From positions 29,506,001 to 29,570,000 of the forward strand of contig BSBM01000372.1 of NCBI GenBank assembly GCA_027924585.1: a DNA stretch of 64,000 nucleotides, given 5' to 3'. Each line of letters opens with the position of its first letter. Within the stretch, counting starts at the first letter, position 1. Position numbers and translations under genes: made by a program. Below the pieces are notes generated by a model. It saw nothing but the letters and a program-made list of their open reading frames with translations. It was not told the DNA's origin and made no database searches. Shown one piece after another: positions 23,572 to 35,222 of the stretch. The DNA is from Larix kaempferi (Eukaryota > Streptophyta > Pinopsida > Pinales > Pinaceae).

Positions 23572-23846
23572 CTCGTTAAACTCCCATGGAAAAGGACACC
23601 CCCCGGAGTCTACCGTTAAGCTCTTTTCAGGCTCTCGAAAAACAAAAAGATTGCTAAGCGAACTTGTCGCGTTCACTCTTGTTAAAGTATTTGAATGGTC
23701 GTCTTCCTGGTGATAGTTTACCCCTTTTTCGGACCAAGAGGCACTAATTACGAAAAAGGTATACTCCAGCCAATCATGACTGGAAGAGTCCTCTCCCGCG
23801 TTGTTTTACCCTTTTTCGGGCGATGAGGCTAACTTTACGAAAAAGG
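23572..23846 (+). repeat. Array of hairpins in the 3' region (copy 1)
   Basis: Inverted repeats follow one another: CTTTTCC/GGAAAAG (23572-23594), TTTTC/GAAAA (23624-23643), CCTTTTTCG/CGAAAAAGG (23723-23759) and CCTTTTTCG/CGAAAAAGG (23810-23846). The last two have similar loops containing GAGGC. Similar pairs occur in copy 2 (51038-51322). Confidence 0.75.
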
Positions 23847-24254
23847 ACCGTTGGAGTCTTCTTTAGTTCTTTTCAGACTCTCTAAACATGAAATGACGAC
23901 CGAGTTTACCTTCTATGGACTCGTTAAAATTTTCACAATGAAGGGCCCGTCATGGGACGAACCCCTCCTATCCCAGGTTCGAAAAATATTTGGGATTGGA
24001 CTCATCTATGAGATGAGCTATACCGAGTATCTGGTTACCCTCATCAAGCTCATAAAAAACACATGAGGCACTCATCATTCATGATGGGGAAAAAGGAAAG
24101 CGTTTGTGTTACATACCTTGTTAGTGGCAGTATGTAATCATTCTTGAACATGGCACTCATATGCATTTGCATACAGCACTTGGATCATCCGTTTGCCCTT
24201 GAGTTCCACTTATTTCCTGAGTCTTGTTACTCCTTTGAATCATTGCGCCGAGAG

Positions 24255-24865
24255 GCGCTCTACAGCTCAGTATGTGGGAGATCTTGTTAGTCGAGTGTTT
24301 GTCGAGTTTGTGTTTGTCGAGTAACAAAATAATACAAAGTAAACAAAAAAGAATAATACAAAGTAAAAAGTAATAAATATTATGTAGGCCATAAACAAAA
24401 AAAAAATACAAAGTAAAAAGTAAATATGAGACTTAAACTAGAGACTTTAGAGCTTAGGATTAGGTGGTAAATATTATGTCAACCATATACAAAAAAGAAT
24501 AATACAAAGTAAAAAGTAAATATGAGACTTAAACTAGAGACTTTACTTTTTACTTTTAATACAAAGTAAAAAGTAAATATGAAACTTTAGAGTGTTTGTC
24601 GAGTTTGTCGAGTAACAAAATTAATACAAAGTAACCAAAAAAGATAATATAAAGTAAAAAGTAATAAATATTATGTCGTCCATAAACAAAAAAGAATAAT
24701 ACAAAGTAAAAAGTAAATATGAGACTTAAACTAGAGACTTTAGAGCTTAGGATTATGTGCCTCAAGTATTCCACTCAAGGAGCTATTCAAGGAGAGGTTT
24801 GCACCTTTGGAGATTTGATCCCTCTCGACACTTGATAGAGCCTAGGATTTGGATCTAGGTTGGTT
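24255..24865 (+). repeat. Dispersed repeat (copy A) inserted in the Tat-like 3' region
   Basis: Starts GCGCTCTACAGC and ends GGATCTAGGTTGGTT. The interior holds several imperfect copies of an AT-rich block (AATACAAAGTAAAAAGTAAATATGAG-type, GAGCTTAGGATTA). The same unit lies at 41650-42230 in a different host sequence. Comparison with copy 2 of the Tat-like element, which lacks it, shows it is an insertion. Near its right end GGCTCAGGTATTG-like and GATTTGATCC-like boxes (clearer in copy B) faintly resemble tRNA-type A and B boxes. Class unknown. Confidence 0.65.
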
Positions 24866-25781
24866 CAAAGAAAAGCTTCCATCATCAGTCGCTTCAAGAA
24901 TTTGTGTCGCACTCGTCGTGTCAATACTGCCAAGTCATGCCATGCCCATGTTCAAGAATATGTCTATCATTTATCGTCTGTAGTCAGTACACCCGCCATT
25001 ACGTTGGTCTACTCTGAGTCAGTCTTGTATGTTACTGTACCATCTGATCTACCCTATACATTTTTGTCGCGTTTCATGTTGATTGATGGGGGATTCATCA
25101 TGGCCCTTCGTCGACGGATTCATCCTTGTCGACTTCAACACATCATCTGAGGATTGAATCTAGAAACCAATAAAGTACCTTGGCCCTACATGCCTCAATG
25201 GCAGGTTACCTCGCTTTCATCATGAGTTTACATCATTGACTCTTGATTGAAAGATTTCATCTTGCGTTCGACTTCAACTCATTTATTCACGCTTGATGAT
25301 ATGTACTGTGATACCTTGGGAATCATTGACATCAATGGTGATCTCCCTCGCACTTGTTAACAGTTTACATCAATGGCCGGTAATCAAGTGGTTTCTACCA
25401 TGTTCGACATCAAGACATTTGTAATCACATGGATAGATTCGTATCATTGCGGGTTCCGCTTGAAGACCCTAGGGAGTCATGTTTTACCCAGGTTGCGATG
25501 GAGTTTGTATTGAGTTATATCACATGGATCCACATTTGTATTGGTCGTGGCTGTGTTATCATCTCATCATGGATCTACGCTTGTGTCTAGTAGCCACGAT
25601 TGTGTTCAGTCGGTCATTACTAACATGGATCTGCACTGTATTGGTCGGTAGCCATGTTGTACTTCATATGAGATTGTTAGTTCAGAGTCAGTTGCACTGC
25701 AGCAGTGTCCTTCGTCCGACAAGTCTATTGCCATTACTTCTATTAAAGCACTTCACCTGTCTATCTTCAACAACTTCATGC

Positions 25782-25795
25782 TTTGGGGGGCATTT
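25782..25795 (+). other. Polypurine tract of Tat-like copy 1
   Basis: TTTGGGGGGCATTT directly before the 3' LTR. Copy 2 has the same core (TTTGGGGGGCATTC, minus strand). Confidence 0.8.
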
Positions 25796-26696
25796 TGTTA
25801 CACCCAAAATCTACTCATCATAAGATTCAGTGTATACACCCCTGAAGATATCTTGACTAAGTGATCAACCAGAGAGGATTTGTACCCAATTGTGCTAGGT
25901 TTTGAAGGGTCGTCGCAGGTTGCACATGAGCAACATGCGACGTCGCACCTTGCCCCATTACAGAGTGCGACGAAGTCAGTTAGATGGCAAAAATAGCTTC
26001 TTCGAGGTCCTTCTCAAAGCTTGCTGACTTGGGACCCTATCCCTGACCTCTTGGAGGAGCTGGCACTCGATTCCTAATACTTTGGAGAGATCCCTTAAGC
26101 CTCTCCTACCATCTCTCAAACTATCCTATCCATACCCTATCCACTTAGTCCTATATGAATGAAGCTCACTCCCATCCCAAAGGGAGGAAGTCTATGGTAT
26201 CTACATGCTGGTGAAATCACCCTTGGAACATCTCCACTCACCTATTGGAGAACTCATACTTCCTTGGAAGGATATGGCAATTGGCTTCATCGGAGAAGGG
26301 CTATAGCGTTAAGCCTTGGTTGTGGTTCTATATCTCTATTATGTACTTCCCTCTTTTTATAGTAATACAAATGCTTTCCACCAATATTGTTCATGTGTGT
26401 AATGATATTGAGTAGTTTACTTGCTTAACCATTTATTTAGATCTCTTATTGTATAGATGTCTTTTACTTGTTTCTCTTGTTTCTTGTCTTGATAGGTCTT
26501 GCAGCTTGGATCTGACGAATGTGAGACGTGGAGCAACATTCAGGAGAAAGGATTGCGAAGTGAAAGGTAAGACATCTAATACTCGATTATTAAGTAGATC
26601 TAGGAAATGCGTTAGTAGTCTGTTCTATTTGTTCTAGACTCACTTTGAGCTAGGGAGATCCTGCTCGCATCCGCTCGAGTGGAATGTCCGATAACA
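25796..26696 (+). repeat. 3' LTR of Tat-like copy 1
   Basis: 901 bp, starts TGTTACACCC and ends GATAACA; about 96 percent identical to 10555-11455 by hand count. Here AGTGCGACG (25964-25972) is intact where the 5' LTR has a C-to-T change. Confidence 0.95.
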
Positions 26697-26701
26697 TTCT
26701 G

Positions 26702-27490
26702 TCCCAACCTGAGTTCATTGAACTCTTTTCTCTTACTGTCATAATACCTAGCAGAAAGGTATTTTTCCTTGAAATACTTCTTAAATCTTTCCCAGCTGAT
26801 CTTCCTTTCATTGATCCCTTTAACTTCCAAGAGGTTATCCCACCAAATTGAAGCTCTGCCATTTAGATTGTAAATGTAAATTCTGTCCTTTTCATTTCCT
26901 GAGTGATCGTGAATCCTGAAATATTTCTTCATCCCAAGAAGCCATGCCTCTGCCTCTTGGCCTGTCTTACCCTCTCCATTAAATGTGGGAGGTCTTGCCT
27001 TCCTGAATTCTCCCTGTGGGATGCCTTTGAATTTATTTCTTCCCTCAAATATGCTAGACGCATGCCTTGGAATTCTTTGAGAACCTCTGGAGTCACATGA
27101 CTTGCTAGAAGAAGATCTTGAGGAAGGTGTTGTATGCTTCTTGCTCACGGAACTCTTCCTTGGGCTTGGAGTCCTCTTCCTAGAATGACCTCTAGAGTGA
27201 CTCCTTGCATCTCTTCCTTCTTCACCTACATTGCTTGGGTTAGACACAAGGTTTATCCTCTATTTCATATCAGCGAGGCTCTGCAAAATAGCAGCATTGA
27301 GTTGGTTCTGTTCTTCCCGAGCCTTCATTAGCCTTTCATTAAAGCTTACCATGGTTTCAACCAAATTCTGAGGAGTTATTTGCTCCCTTCTCCCATTAGA
27401 TTCAGTTTTAGCATTTCCTTCTTGCACATTTTCTCCTAGCACATCTTCATCATGCTCATAAGGATCTTGAGCATCATTTATAGTCACCAT
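26702..27490 (-). pseudogene. Gag N-terminus of the chromodomain element
   Basis: First half of the gag split by the Tat-like insertion. It starts at ATG 27490 with an acidic, Gln/Asn-rich stretch, has an in-frame TAG at 27260-27262, then a Ser/Arg/Lys-rich linker. The capsid-like gag domain follows (R-P-P-T-F-N-G, W-L-L-G-M-K-K-Y-F, S-I-W-W-D-N-L, W-E-R-F-K-K-Y-F-K-E-K-Y-L). It ends in frame at the target duplication, where 10549-9865 continues. The relative at 42231-43440 shares the same domain. Confidence 0.88.
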
Positions 27491-29296
27491 TTTCCTTTGG
27501 AGACCCTTTCCCTGTAGGCTGCCTCTGCTACACTATTCAAATCTTATGTGCTGCAAACACTGTGCATTATGAAAATATTTATTAGACATATTAGGAATGC
27601 ATATAGAAACATACAACATCAATATTTAACAGAATTAAACTCATGGAATTATTCACATAGCTATTATGCCTTCACTTCCTTGCCCCATTATGCAATTCTG
27701 TAAATTACCAATATTGACAACAATTTGTCAAAATAGTCACTGGCACTCTTTTGCTCTACATATCTATGATGTATGATAACCTCATTCAAATTATGGTTAT
27801 GCACCATTGTTCCTTGCTGGATAAGATTTCCAATTCCTATCCACATGCTTCATTCCGACTTCGGGTGGGGAAACTACCTTACTTCAAAAATGACAATTTT
27901 TAACAAAATTCTGCACTTTTACACAGTTGCAAAATATCCCAAGCTGTGAACTTCAGCCACCTATAGAAGCAAATCTAGAAAGATTCAGGAAAACTTTTCT
28001 ACCAGGAGAAGTTAGTCCATACAACAAGGAACACTGAGCAACTTGCAGATCTCTGTTTCGATGCACCATTCATCTTCTATAAAATTCTAGGTTTGACTAC
28101 TTTTCACTTTTACTTTTTCCAAAATTTCAAAATTTTGGGTCAAAAATGGCTATCTCCCAAACTGTGCATTTCTGGAAAATCCTTGTCTAACGTGAATTGT
28201 CTATTTTAGTGAGAATATGAAATGTTGAGTTCAGTAATTTTCTTGAATCCTTCATCTAAGGTCTCTTTCATCCACTGCAAGCTTTTCAAATTCTCCAAAA
28301 AGTGGCCCGAAATAGTGCTTTTTGGCCTTCTCACTCACCCCGACTCCACATCCTTTGGATTTTGGTTCCAAAATTCCAAACTTAACATTTTTCCTGCTCC
28401 ATGGCTGCTCCATATCAGGTTCAGCTCAATCCAACCTTCTGTTAAGCGCCGAGACACCGATTTGTAAAAGCCATTAATTCCAATTTTATGCCAAATTAGA
28501 GAATAATGAGCTCGAGATCTTCACGGGTTCTTTCATGGCCTTCGTTAATGGCCTCAGAATTCCATAGAACTCATCCAATTCTGATTCCGCATGCTCCTAC
28601 TATCCAAAAATCGAGTTTCACGCTCTATATTATTTTTGCTTCCGCAACCTGCAATCCATAATCCACAACCGAACTACAGAACTCGGAAATGCGGAAAGCC
28701 AAATCACAAATCTAAAATTTTAACGTTTCCGCAATCTGCAATCCACAGTTGCGGGTTCAGAAATGCGGAAATCCCAAAACGAAAATTCAAAAATTTAACG
28801 TTTCCGCAATTCGCAATTACGGGTTCGGAAATGTGGAAAGCCCAAAACGCAAATTCAAAAATTTAACGTTTCCGCAATCCGCAATCCACAATCCACAATT
28901 GCGGGTTCGGAAATGCGGAAAGCCCAAAACGCAAATTCAAAAATTTAATGTTTCCGCAATCCGCAATCCGCAATGCGGGTTGGGAATTACGGAAAGCCAA
29001 AATGCAAATTTGAAATTTTAACGTTTCGGCAATCCGCAATTGCGGAAACACTTCTACTCCGGCAACTTGCAGGGCTCATATCTCCCTCATCCCTTAGCTA
29101 AATAAGCCGAGTCTGGTACCGTTGGAAAGATCTTGGAGAGATATATGAAATGGTGTGATCCTCTGCCACACATGAGAACTCTGATCCTGACATTTTTGTA
29201 ATCAAAATGTCGCCAAAAACTTCATGAATACCACGCTAAAACACTCTGATAGCTACCTGTAACTCACAGTTTGGCCCAAGCAGCCCCAGTGCTGCA
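27491..29296 (-). other. Leader of the chromodomain element
   Basis: Non-coding sequence between the 5' LTR and gag. It holds the minisatellite at 28640-29046. The frames in the minisatellite (28591-28866, 28749-29021) follow the repeat and are not genes. Confidence 0.6.
28640..29046. repeat. Minisatellite with GCGGAAA/TTTCCGC hairpins, five copies
   Basis: Landmark TAACGTTTC or a variant at about 28721, 28797, 28864, 28946 and 29019, period 67-82 bp. Each copy pairs TTTCCGCAAT with a downstream TGCGGAAA, so single strands could fold. Copy length varies by gain or loss of CCGCAAT steps. Confidence 0.8.
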
Positions 29297-29314
29297 ACAT
29301 GGGATTTGATACCA
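29297..29314 (-). other. Primer-binding site of the chromodomain element
   Basis: Sense strand TGGTATCAAATCCCATG, just inside the 5' LTR. The first eight bases match the usual initiator-Met tRNA site (TGGTATCA); the rest has drifted. Confidence 0.6.
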
Positions 29315-29317
29315 CTC

Positions 29318-30857
29318 TGTCACATCCCCTCTCGTCTATCCGATGCAAGGAAGGGAACATGATTAACATTCTGGGCTTCTTTGGATTTGCTTAGCCTCGT
29401 TCATTACTAACAAAATTCATAATAAATAAAAACTTATGGGTGCAGATTCATACTCAATATAAACACAGTGGAAATAAACATTATCCACACAAAACTACAT
29501 CATGCATCCAACCTATCAACAACAGACATCAATTAAAACATGGCAGAACACAGAATTAACATAATACAAACCACAAAGAATACTTATCTTTTAAATGAAC
29601 TGTCCAACAACTGGCTATGTGAGAGCAACGTTCCACCCAACCATAGGTCTCTGTCCAACCTGTATTCCTTCAGCTGAGAGACCACCCCCAAGTTGGGATG
29701 TGTATCCACTAAGGAGGAACTAAACATGCTCACTCATAGCCATGGTTTCATACAACCAGTCATGCTAAGCCAACACATGGTTGGGTTTTTCAATCATGCA
29801 AGAGTCGAAGGAGGAGGATGCTAAGTCAGTGAGCTCAACCACAGAACTACATGCATCTCAACTAAAATCAATCAGTCATGACACCCACAATACCTACCAC
29901 ACCCAACAAAAGGAAGGTCCCCTTTTCTGCTGCACAGTCCCTCATGCGTCCCTTTCCTCCAATGCTCTTCAAGGTGGGCATAGAAAGGTCCAACTGCTAG
30001 TTTCTTGAGATTCTATCCTTCACTGGGTTTATCAAGCAATCCAATCCTCTGTTCAAACATTCACACTTGGATTTCCATAATTCGGTGACCAAATAACTCA
30101 ATCGCGTAATTGAATTTATGGGCTATAAAAACTGGGTTTTCCAATGGATTTCGGGGTATCTAATAATCTCAATTTCGCCCCAAGGTTCATATCTATGGAT
30201 CGCCCATTAGATTTTATTGTCAATACCAAATTGTGGGCGTTTATGGCACTTCAAAACGCTGGTTAATTCACATTTGCGATTTCTGATTTTTTGCACTGCT
30301 GGGCATGTGTAATGTATAAAAACTGAAGCTTAGATGTTCAACAATGGAATGGGAATGAGGAAGAACCAATTCCCATGAGGTAGAGTGACTTGTGGGTCAA
30401 GGAAATAGAGCCCATACTCTGCCATACGAATTTCTAGGCTACCCATGCTCCATTGAAGCCATGGACTGATTTCTCAACAACTTTCTTACAACTGAAATAA
30501 ATGTCAGCAAGGAAAGTCAAATGGGTTCTCAATATGACATTTGGCAACTTATGGTTCAACCCCACAACCCCCTCACCACTCCCTAGTGGAATACACATGG
30601 CCCCTTCTCATTAGTTTCTTCCATAGCCAGTTTTGGTATTTTTATTGTCATATTAAATATTTATATCATTTTACAATGTCCATGGCTTGATAACACATGG
30701 ATGGAAAAATATCAAATAGTTGTCCATTTTAAATAAAATTCGAGCATACACTAGTGGGGCCTTGGCCTTGAGCTCCACGCTAGGAAACATACATCACATG
30801 AACACAATATTTACATAAAAGCCAATATATCATAAAGGTCAAAATGGGGATATTACA
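29318..30857 (-). repeat. 5' LTR of the chromodomain element
   Basis: 1540 bp, plus-strand ends TGTCACATCC and GATATTACA. Partner of 5116-6653 and flanked outside by CCCAC. Confidence 0.93.
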
Positions 30858-32104
30858 CCCACATCTTATGCAACTATTCCACGTTGAACACAGATCGACG
30901 GATGACCGAGAACAAGTGTATGGCATGCACGTACTATTAGTAAAATATTAGTGAAATATAGTAGCATATAAAATCTAGGTATCAATATAAACCACCATTG
31001 AATTCTTATGGATGAACACATGGCTATAGGGTTCGGCTGATTCCTTATAGGGTCCACCGACTTGTGCAAGGCTTAGTAGTGTGACGTGTCTCTTTAATAT
31101 GAAGCAAAGTCTTGGGCAGCTAAACTGCTATAGGCATCAGTAAAAAAGGCCGCCAACAAAGAAACCTTATTCCGTTCCGACCCCAGCTGCCATATACTTT
31201 AATTCTAAAGAGGGGTTTGGAAGTCATGAGCGAGCTTTCTGTACGAGAAGGTGCAAAGCCGCTCACAATTGTCTTAGATGCTTCTCTATTGGTAGCATGT
31301 GTCTTAGATGCATATATTAATATACAAAGAATATTACTGTTAGCTAGTCACACCACCATGCACTTTTACACCTTGAACGTGTGACACAAGATGCATGATG
31401 AACTTCTACAAGACAAGTTGTAAAGGTGCATGCCTACTTAGATATGCATTCGATGTAAATCGTTTCACATTAATGTGATACTTCCATCATTTGCTCTATT
31501 TATTTCAACTGAAGGTTTTCATTTCTAAGAAATATTTATCTAGGTTTCTATGCAATGACGTATGCTCATATAGGAAAAAGGAAGTTGATGCATATATATT
31601 GTCGTATTAATATTGATAAATAAAAATTTTCTGCATATTCGTGTTTTCTTTTTAGGAGGCTTTATGCCAATGAGTACGCCATTCCACTATCTGCTAGTAC
31701 AAATAGAACGAGCACACTATCTCTACATGCTATTCTAAAATTATAGCATTACTTTTTGTTATTTCATCCATTTGCTTTCCTAGTATGAAAATGTTGAGGT
31801 AATAAAATGTAGCATTTTCCGGTTTTTAGTTTTCCATTATTATTTCAGCATTGATTCTGCACCCCGTGGACCCTATTGCAGACTTTATTGCGAACAAGTA
31901 GGCATTGTGCTTCGTAGATGTCCATTATTTTTCATTCACTTTGTGCAATTTACTTAAAAGAATATATATGCACAAGATATTATACCTAACTTACCTAACT
32001 TATCTTGATGTTTATTTTGCTTTTAGTTTTGGCAGGGACTTGAAGCTCTGCTTCCGTCTCTCTTGTTTCATGTATGAAACTTCTATTCATGTGCATTTTA
32101 TCAT

Positions 32105-32370
32105 GTAAATGGTGGAATTTATGTGCAAAAGGAGTATACAAGCTCTTTGGAATTAGATGAATCTATTAACAACTAATGTTTCTTTATTTGATCTAGTAAA
32201 TGGTGGCAAAATGGTGCAAAAGGAGTATGCAATCTCTCTAGTATCAAATTAAATGAATATACTTACAACTAATGTTTATTTATTTGATTTTGTAAATAGT
32301 GACAAAATTGTGCAAAATAACTGTTGCATTTTGAAATCAAATGAATCTAGTGAGAGTTGATGTTTGTTTT
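32105..32370. repeat. About 92-bp tandem repeat, three copies
   Basis: Copies begin GTAAATGGTGG or GTAAATAGTGAC at 32105, 32196 and 32292, each followed by GTGCAAAAGGAGTAT or a variant and an AACTAATGTTT block. Confidence 0.7.
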
Positions 32371-34892
32371 TTTGGGGAATTTTGAACTATATTTAATTGT
32401 TATTTTGTTTTAATGCATTTGTCTTTCTATATTCATTGTTGAAAAAACACTATGTTGTATTCATATAGAAAATGTCATGTACCCAACAATCTAATACTCA
32501 ATTTTATTGTAAATTTTTTCCTCTGATACCAAATTCGATTTCACTAGCTAGGTATAGAATTCATAGCAGACGAAAAACTACAACTTAAATATTTAACTTC
32601 AATCCTACACATGAATGCAATCCTACCATGCTATCATCCATAATTATCCAAATTAAATCCATACATAGAAAAAATAAACAAATCGGTAAATTATAAATTT
32701 CAGAACATAAATATATGAAGACATGGCATTCCATAATATATTCAAAATACTTATTTTTATGAGAAAATGACCTCCAAACGGTCGCAAAGGAAGGATGCTC
32801 TTTCCATCCTTAGGATATCTGCCACACTAAATATTTCTATCACATAGGTTACCCTTGAGCCAAGGCTATGATTTTACAAGGGTGAAGTTCCTAAGGTCTG
32901 GATCTAAGTTCTCTTGCTTGGCGTACAACCTATAAAACTCTTTGTGCAAGAAATCCCTACTACAACAATCCCAATCAACTAACACTCCTGCACAACACTA
33001 GGAATGGGACCCTCTTATCCGTAAACCATCCCTTAGGTTATCCCAATTCCCTTCCAATGCTAGAACACATGTTGTCCAATGAATCTCATTGCCGAGACTT
33101 TATGGGTTCTCAGCTGTAGGCCATATTTTCTTATCTTAGCAACAAAATAATCATTAGCAGAATTTAATTGAAAATGACATAACTACTGAATTCCTTTTTC
33201 ACAAATGTGGTTTCAATCTCATTAGGTGTTTTGGGTAGGTCCATGTTTTGGTTGTCCATGGATGTCCTATTATGAGTATGGACCATGGGACCACTTATGA
33301 TATGAAAAGTGTTAACACCAACTTCTCTCATGACAACTAGTGGCTCAAGAGGAGTCTTTTGAGATGTACCCCCAAATGACGTATTTTTGGGTCCACACAA
33401 AAAGGGTTGTTGTAGACTTATACCAACATGATCAACATGACACAATGATGCTTTTGAGATAGGTCTCCTACAATGGTGTTGATAGGTCCCAATTTTTTTT
33501 TTTGACGTTGGTAGGAGTATTACTTCCTACTAGATATTATTTTGGTAATAGAATTACCAAATCGCTTTTGGATGCAAAGATGTAGGAATTTAGATGGTTG
33601 GCCATAGAGGATATGGTTTCTAGGGTCCTAAGAACAAGGGAATACTAGGTGCTATAGCTCTCTTATATACTTGTAGGTTCCAACAATAGTACTCAACCCA
33701 ATCTCTTAAAACAATAAGGAGGCTCAATTGTGCCCTTAGCTATACTGCTTGACTACCTAGGTACGAGAGAGTGATATTCTTGAGTGATGTGCTCAATGCC
33801 ACTATAGAAACAAGATGGTCGATCTAATTATATAAATTTGGTTTTAGGATGCTTGGGGGACTTTTGATATACCGACGTGTACATGAAAGTGAAATTTTGT
33901 ATACATGTGATGTCTAATGCAATACTACTCAAAAGGGGCACCAATAGGGGTTACAAGGGTGTACAACTAGGTTAAATCGCTTGTTGTTCCTGCGTGTAGT
34001 CTTCTTTGACCAAAATTTTACTCGTTAAACGCCATACCATTATTTTATTTAAAGACGTGGCAACATGTCTCCAGCTTAAAAAAAGATCTGCAAAAAAATT
34101 GGAGGCATTCAAGCTTAGAAAAGTGCTCTAGTACCACTGGTGGTGTTTCGTAAGCCTTAAACTTAGAACACAACTAGGTATATAGAGATTTATAATGCGA
34201 AAAACTAGAGATTATAATGTAGAATGCCATATATAAAGGCAATTGAGATGATATGCTACAGGATATACTCTTGTATTATGATAATCCAATAGAAAGCAAT
34301 GTTCACTTACTTCTTAAGGTGGGGTGATGTTTCACGTGAGCAAAACTCTAGATACAACAATACTTGACAAATCAATACACAACCTCCTAGGGCTTTAAAT
34401 AGACTTTTGATAGCCAAAACTCTGACTACTTATGGTTCCATCATTAATGAGTATCAACTATCTAACAGACCTTAATTAAAAAAGATACCCTTTTTACATT
34501 AATTAATTATTCACTACTATATAATGATCTTTATTTAAAGAAGATGGCCGCATACTTTAATTCACAAACCCCCATGTAACCTAAAGTAGGGAGGATAGGG
34601 TAGGATCCTAACATTCTTCCAATCAACACGAGGTATTGACAATTATTCTACTTGATTTCTCCAATAGGAAAGATGTGTCTCACCACACTACATAAGTCAT
34701 CATTTGAGTCAAGACGCTGTGAGTGGAGGATATTTATTTTGCCAAAATCATTTAAGACTTGCACTTGAATCCAATTCTATCATAATCATTAATATACAAC
34801 TATCACATGCACAAACATGAGTGTGCTATTAGAAAGACTTTAAACTAATAATGTCTTACTTACATTGACTTGACAACAACCATTGAGAAGTG

Positions 34893-35060
34893 AAAAATAC
34901 CTACTATACATATTTTTCTTAAAGTAAAAGATACTTACTATACATATTTTTCTTAAAGTCATCCCACATAGTGATGCCAGATGGGCTCACCATTAGTGTA
35001 AAATACTCACGATGCATATTTTTTTAAAGGCATCCCACATAGTGATGGGCTCACCATGTT
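34893..35060. repeat. Short tandem repeat, three decayed copies
   Basis: TACTATACATATTTTTCTTAAAG occurs in adjacent variants, and CATCCCACATAGTGATG recurs with GGGCTCACCAT. Confidence 0.6.
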
Positions 35061-35222
35061 TTTTACACTATAGAGCCACCAAGATTTCATTTTTTCAAAC
35101 TTAATTTTTTCTACATCATAAAGATATTTTGCATCAAAATATCTCTATATAAAATCTAAACAATTTAGTGAATGCTTAATTAATTAAAATCCTTTTTTTA
35201 ACGGGATATTGTGGTTAACCTT

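Larger units (their letters stand above)
10550..26701 (+). mobile_element. Tat-like Ty3/gypsy LTR retrotransposon (copy 1), nested in the chromodomain gag
   Basis: Complete element 10555-26696 with 901-bp LTRs at both ends, flanked by TTCTG (10550-10554 and 26697-26701). Order: 5' LTR, primer-binding site, 2.3-kb leader, gag with Gly/Pro-rich N-terminus, pol (protease, reverse transcriptase, RNase H, integrase), a second RNase H frame, an antisense two-exon gene, a 3' region with hairpins, polypurine tract, 3' LTR. Integrase after RNase H, the D-E-G-A protease motif, large size, extra RNase H and extra frame point to the Tat lineage. The LTRs differ at about 33 of 901 positions by hand count, fewer than the host element's LTRs, as expected for the younger insertion. 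Confidence 0.93.
5111..30862 (-). mobile_element. Chromodomain Ty3/gypsy LTR retrotransposon, split by a nested Tat-like element
   Basis: Minus-strand element bounded by LTRs at 5116-6653 and 29318-30857, both starting TGTCAC and ending TTACA on the plus strand. They are flanked by the 5-bp direct duplication CCCAC (5111-5115 and 30858-30862). Sense order is 5' LTR, primer-binding site (29297-29314), leader, gag, protease, reverse transcriptase, RNase H, integrase with chromodomain, polypurine tract (6654-6666), 3' LTR. A 16.1-kb element on the opposite strand interrupts gag at 10554/26697; without it the element is about 9.6 kb. The first 290 bp of the two LTRs differ at about 20 positions by hand count, so it is old. 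It is non-autonomous now: stops occur in gag, protease, RNase H-integrase linker and integrase. Confidence 0.93.
30863..35222. other. Intergenic DNA with minor repeats, no gene
   Basis: AT-rich, no recognisable coding sequence. A GGTATCAGAG-like sequence on the minus strand near 32521, followed by LTR-like A/T-rich sequence to about 33130, may be an old LTR edge; I could not find its partner. Two short tandem repeats are listed separately. Confidence 0.45.

Noticed and set aside
24157-24774. Hydrophobic minus-strand frames in the dispersed repeat
   Set aside because: They arise from AATAC/AAAGT-rich tandem blocks; no conserved protein.
24860-25150. 96-codon frame in the Tat-like 3' region, partly conserved in copy 2
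   Set aside because: The neighbouring noncoding sequence is equally similar between copies, and the frame shifts within it; nucleotide homology explains the match.
28640-29046. CRISPR-like spaced repeats
   Set aside because: Contiguous minisatellite without unique spacers in a plant retrotransposon leader.
28591-29051. Open frames in the leader minisatellite
   Set aside because: They repeat with the minisatellite unit and have no start context or homologue.
32521-33130. Possible old LTR with a GGTATCAGAG primer site
   Set aside because: No partner LTR, no target duplication and no coding region could be attached; kept only as a note in the gap entry.
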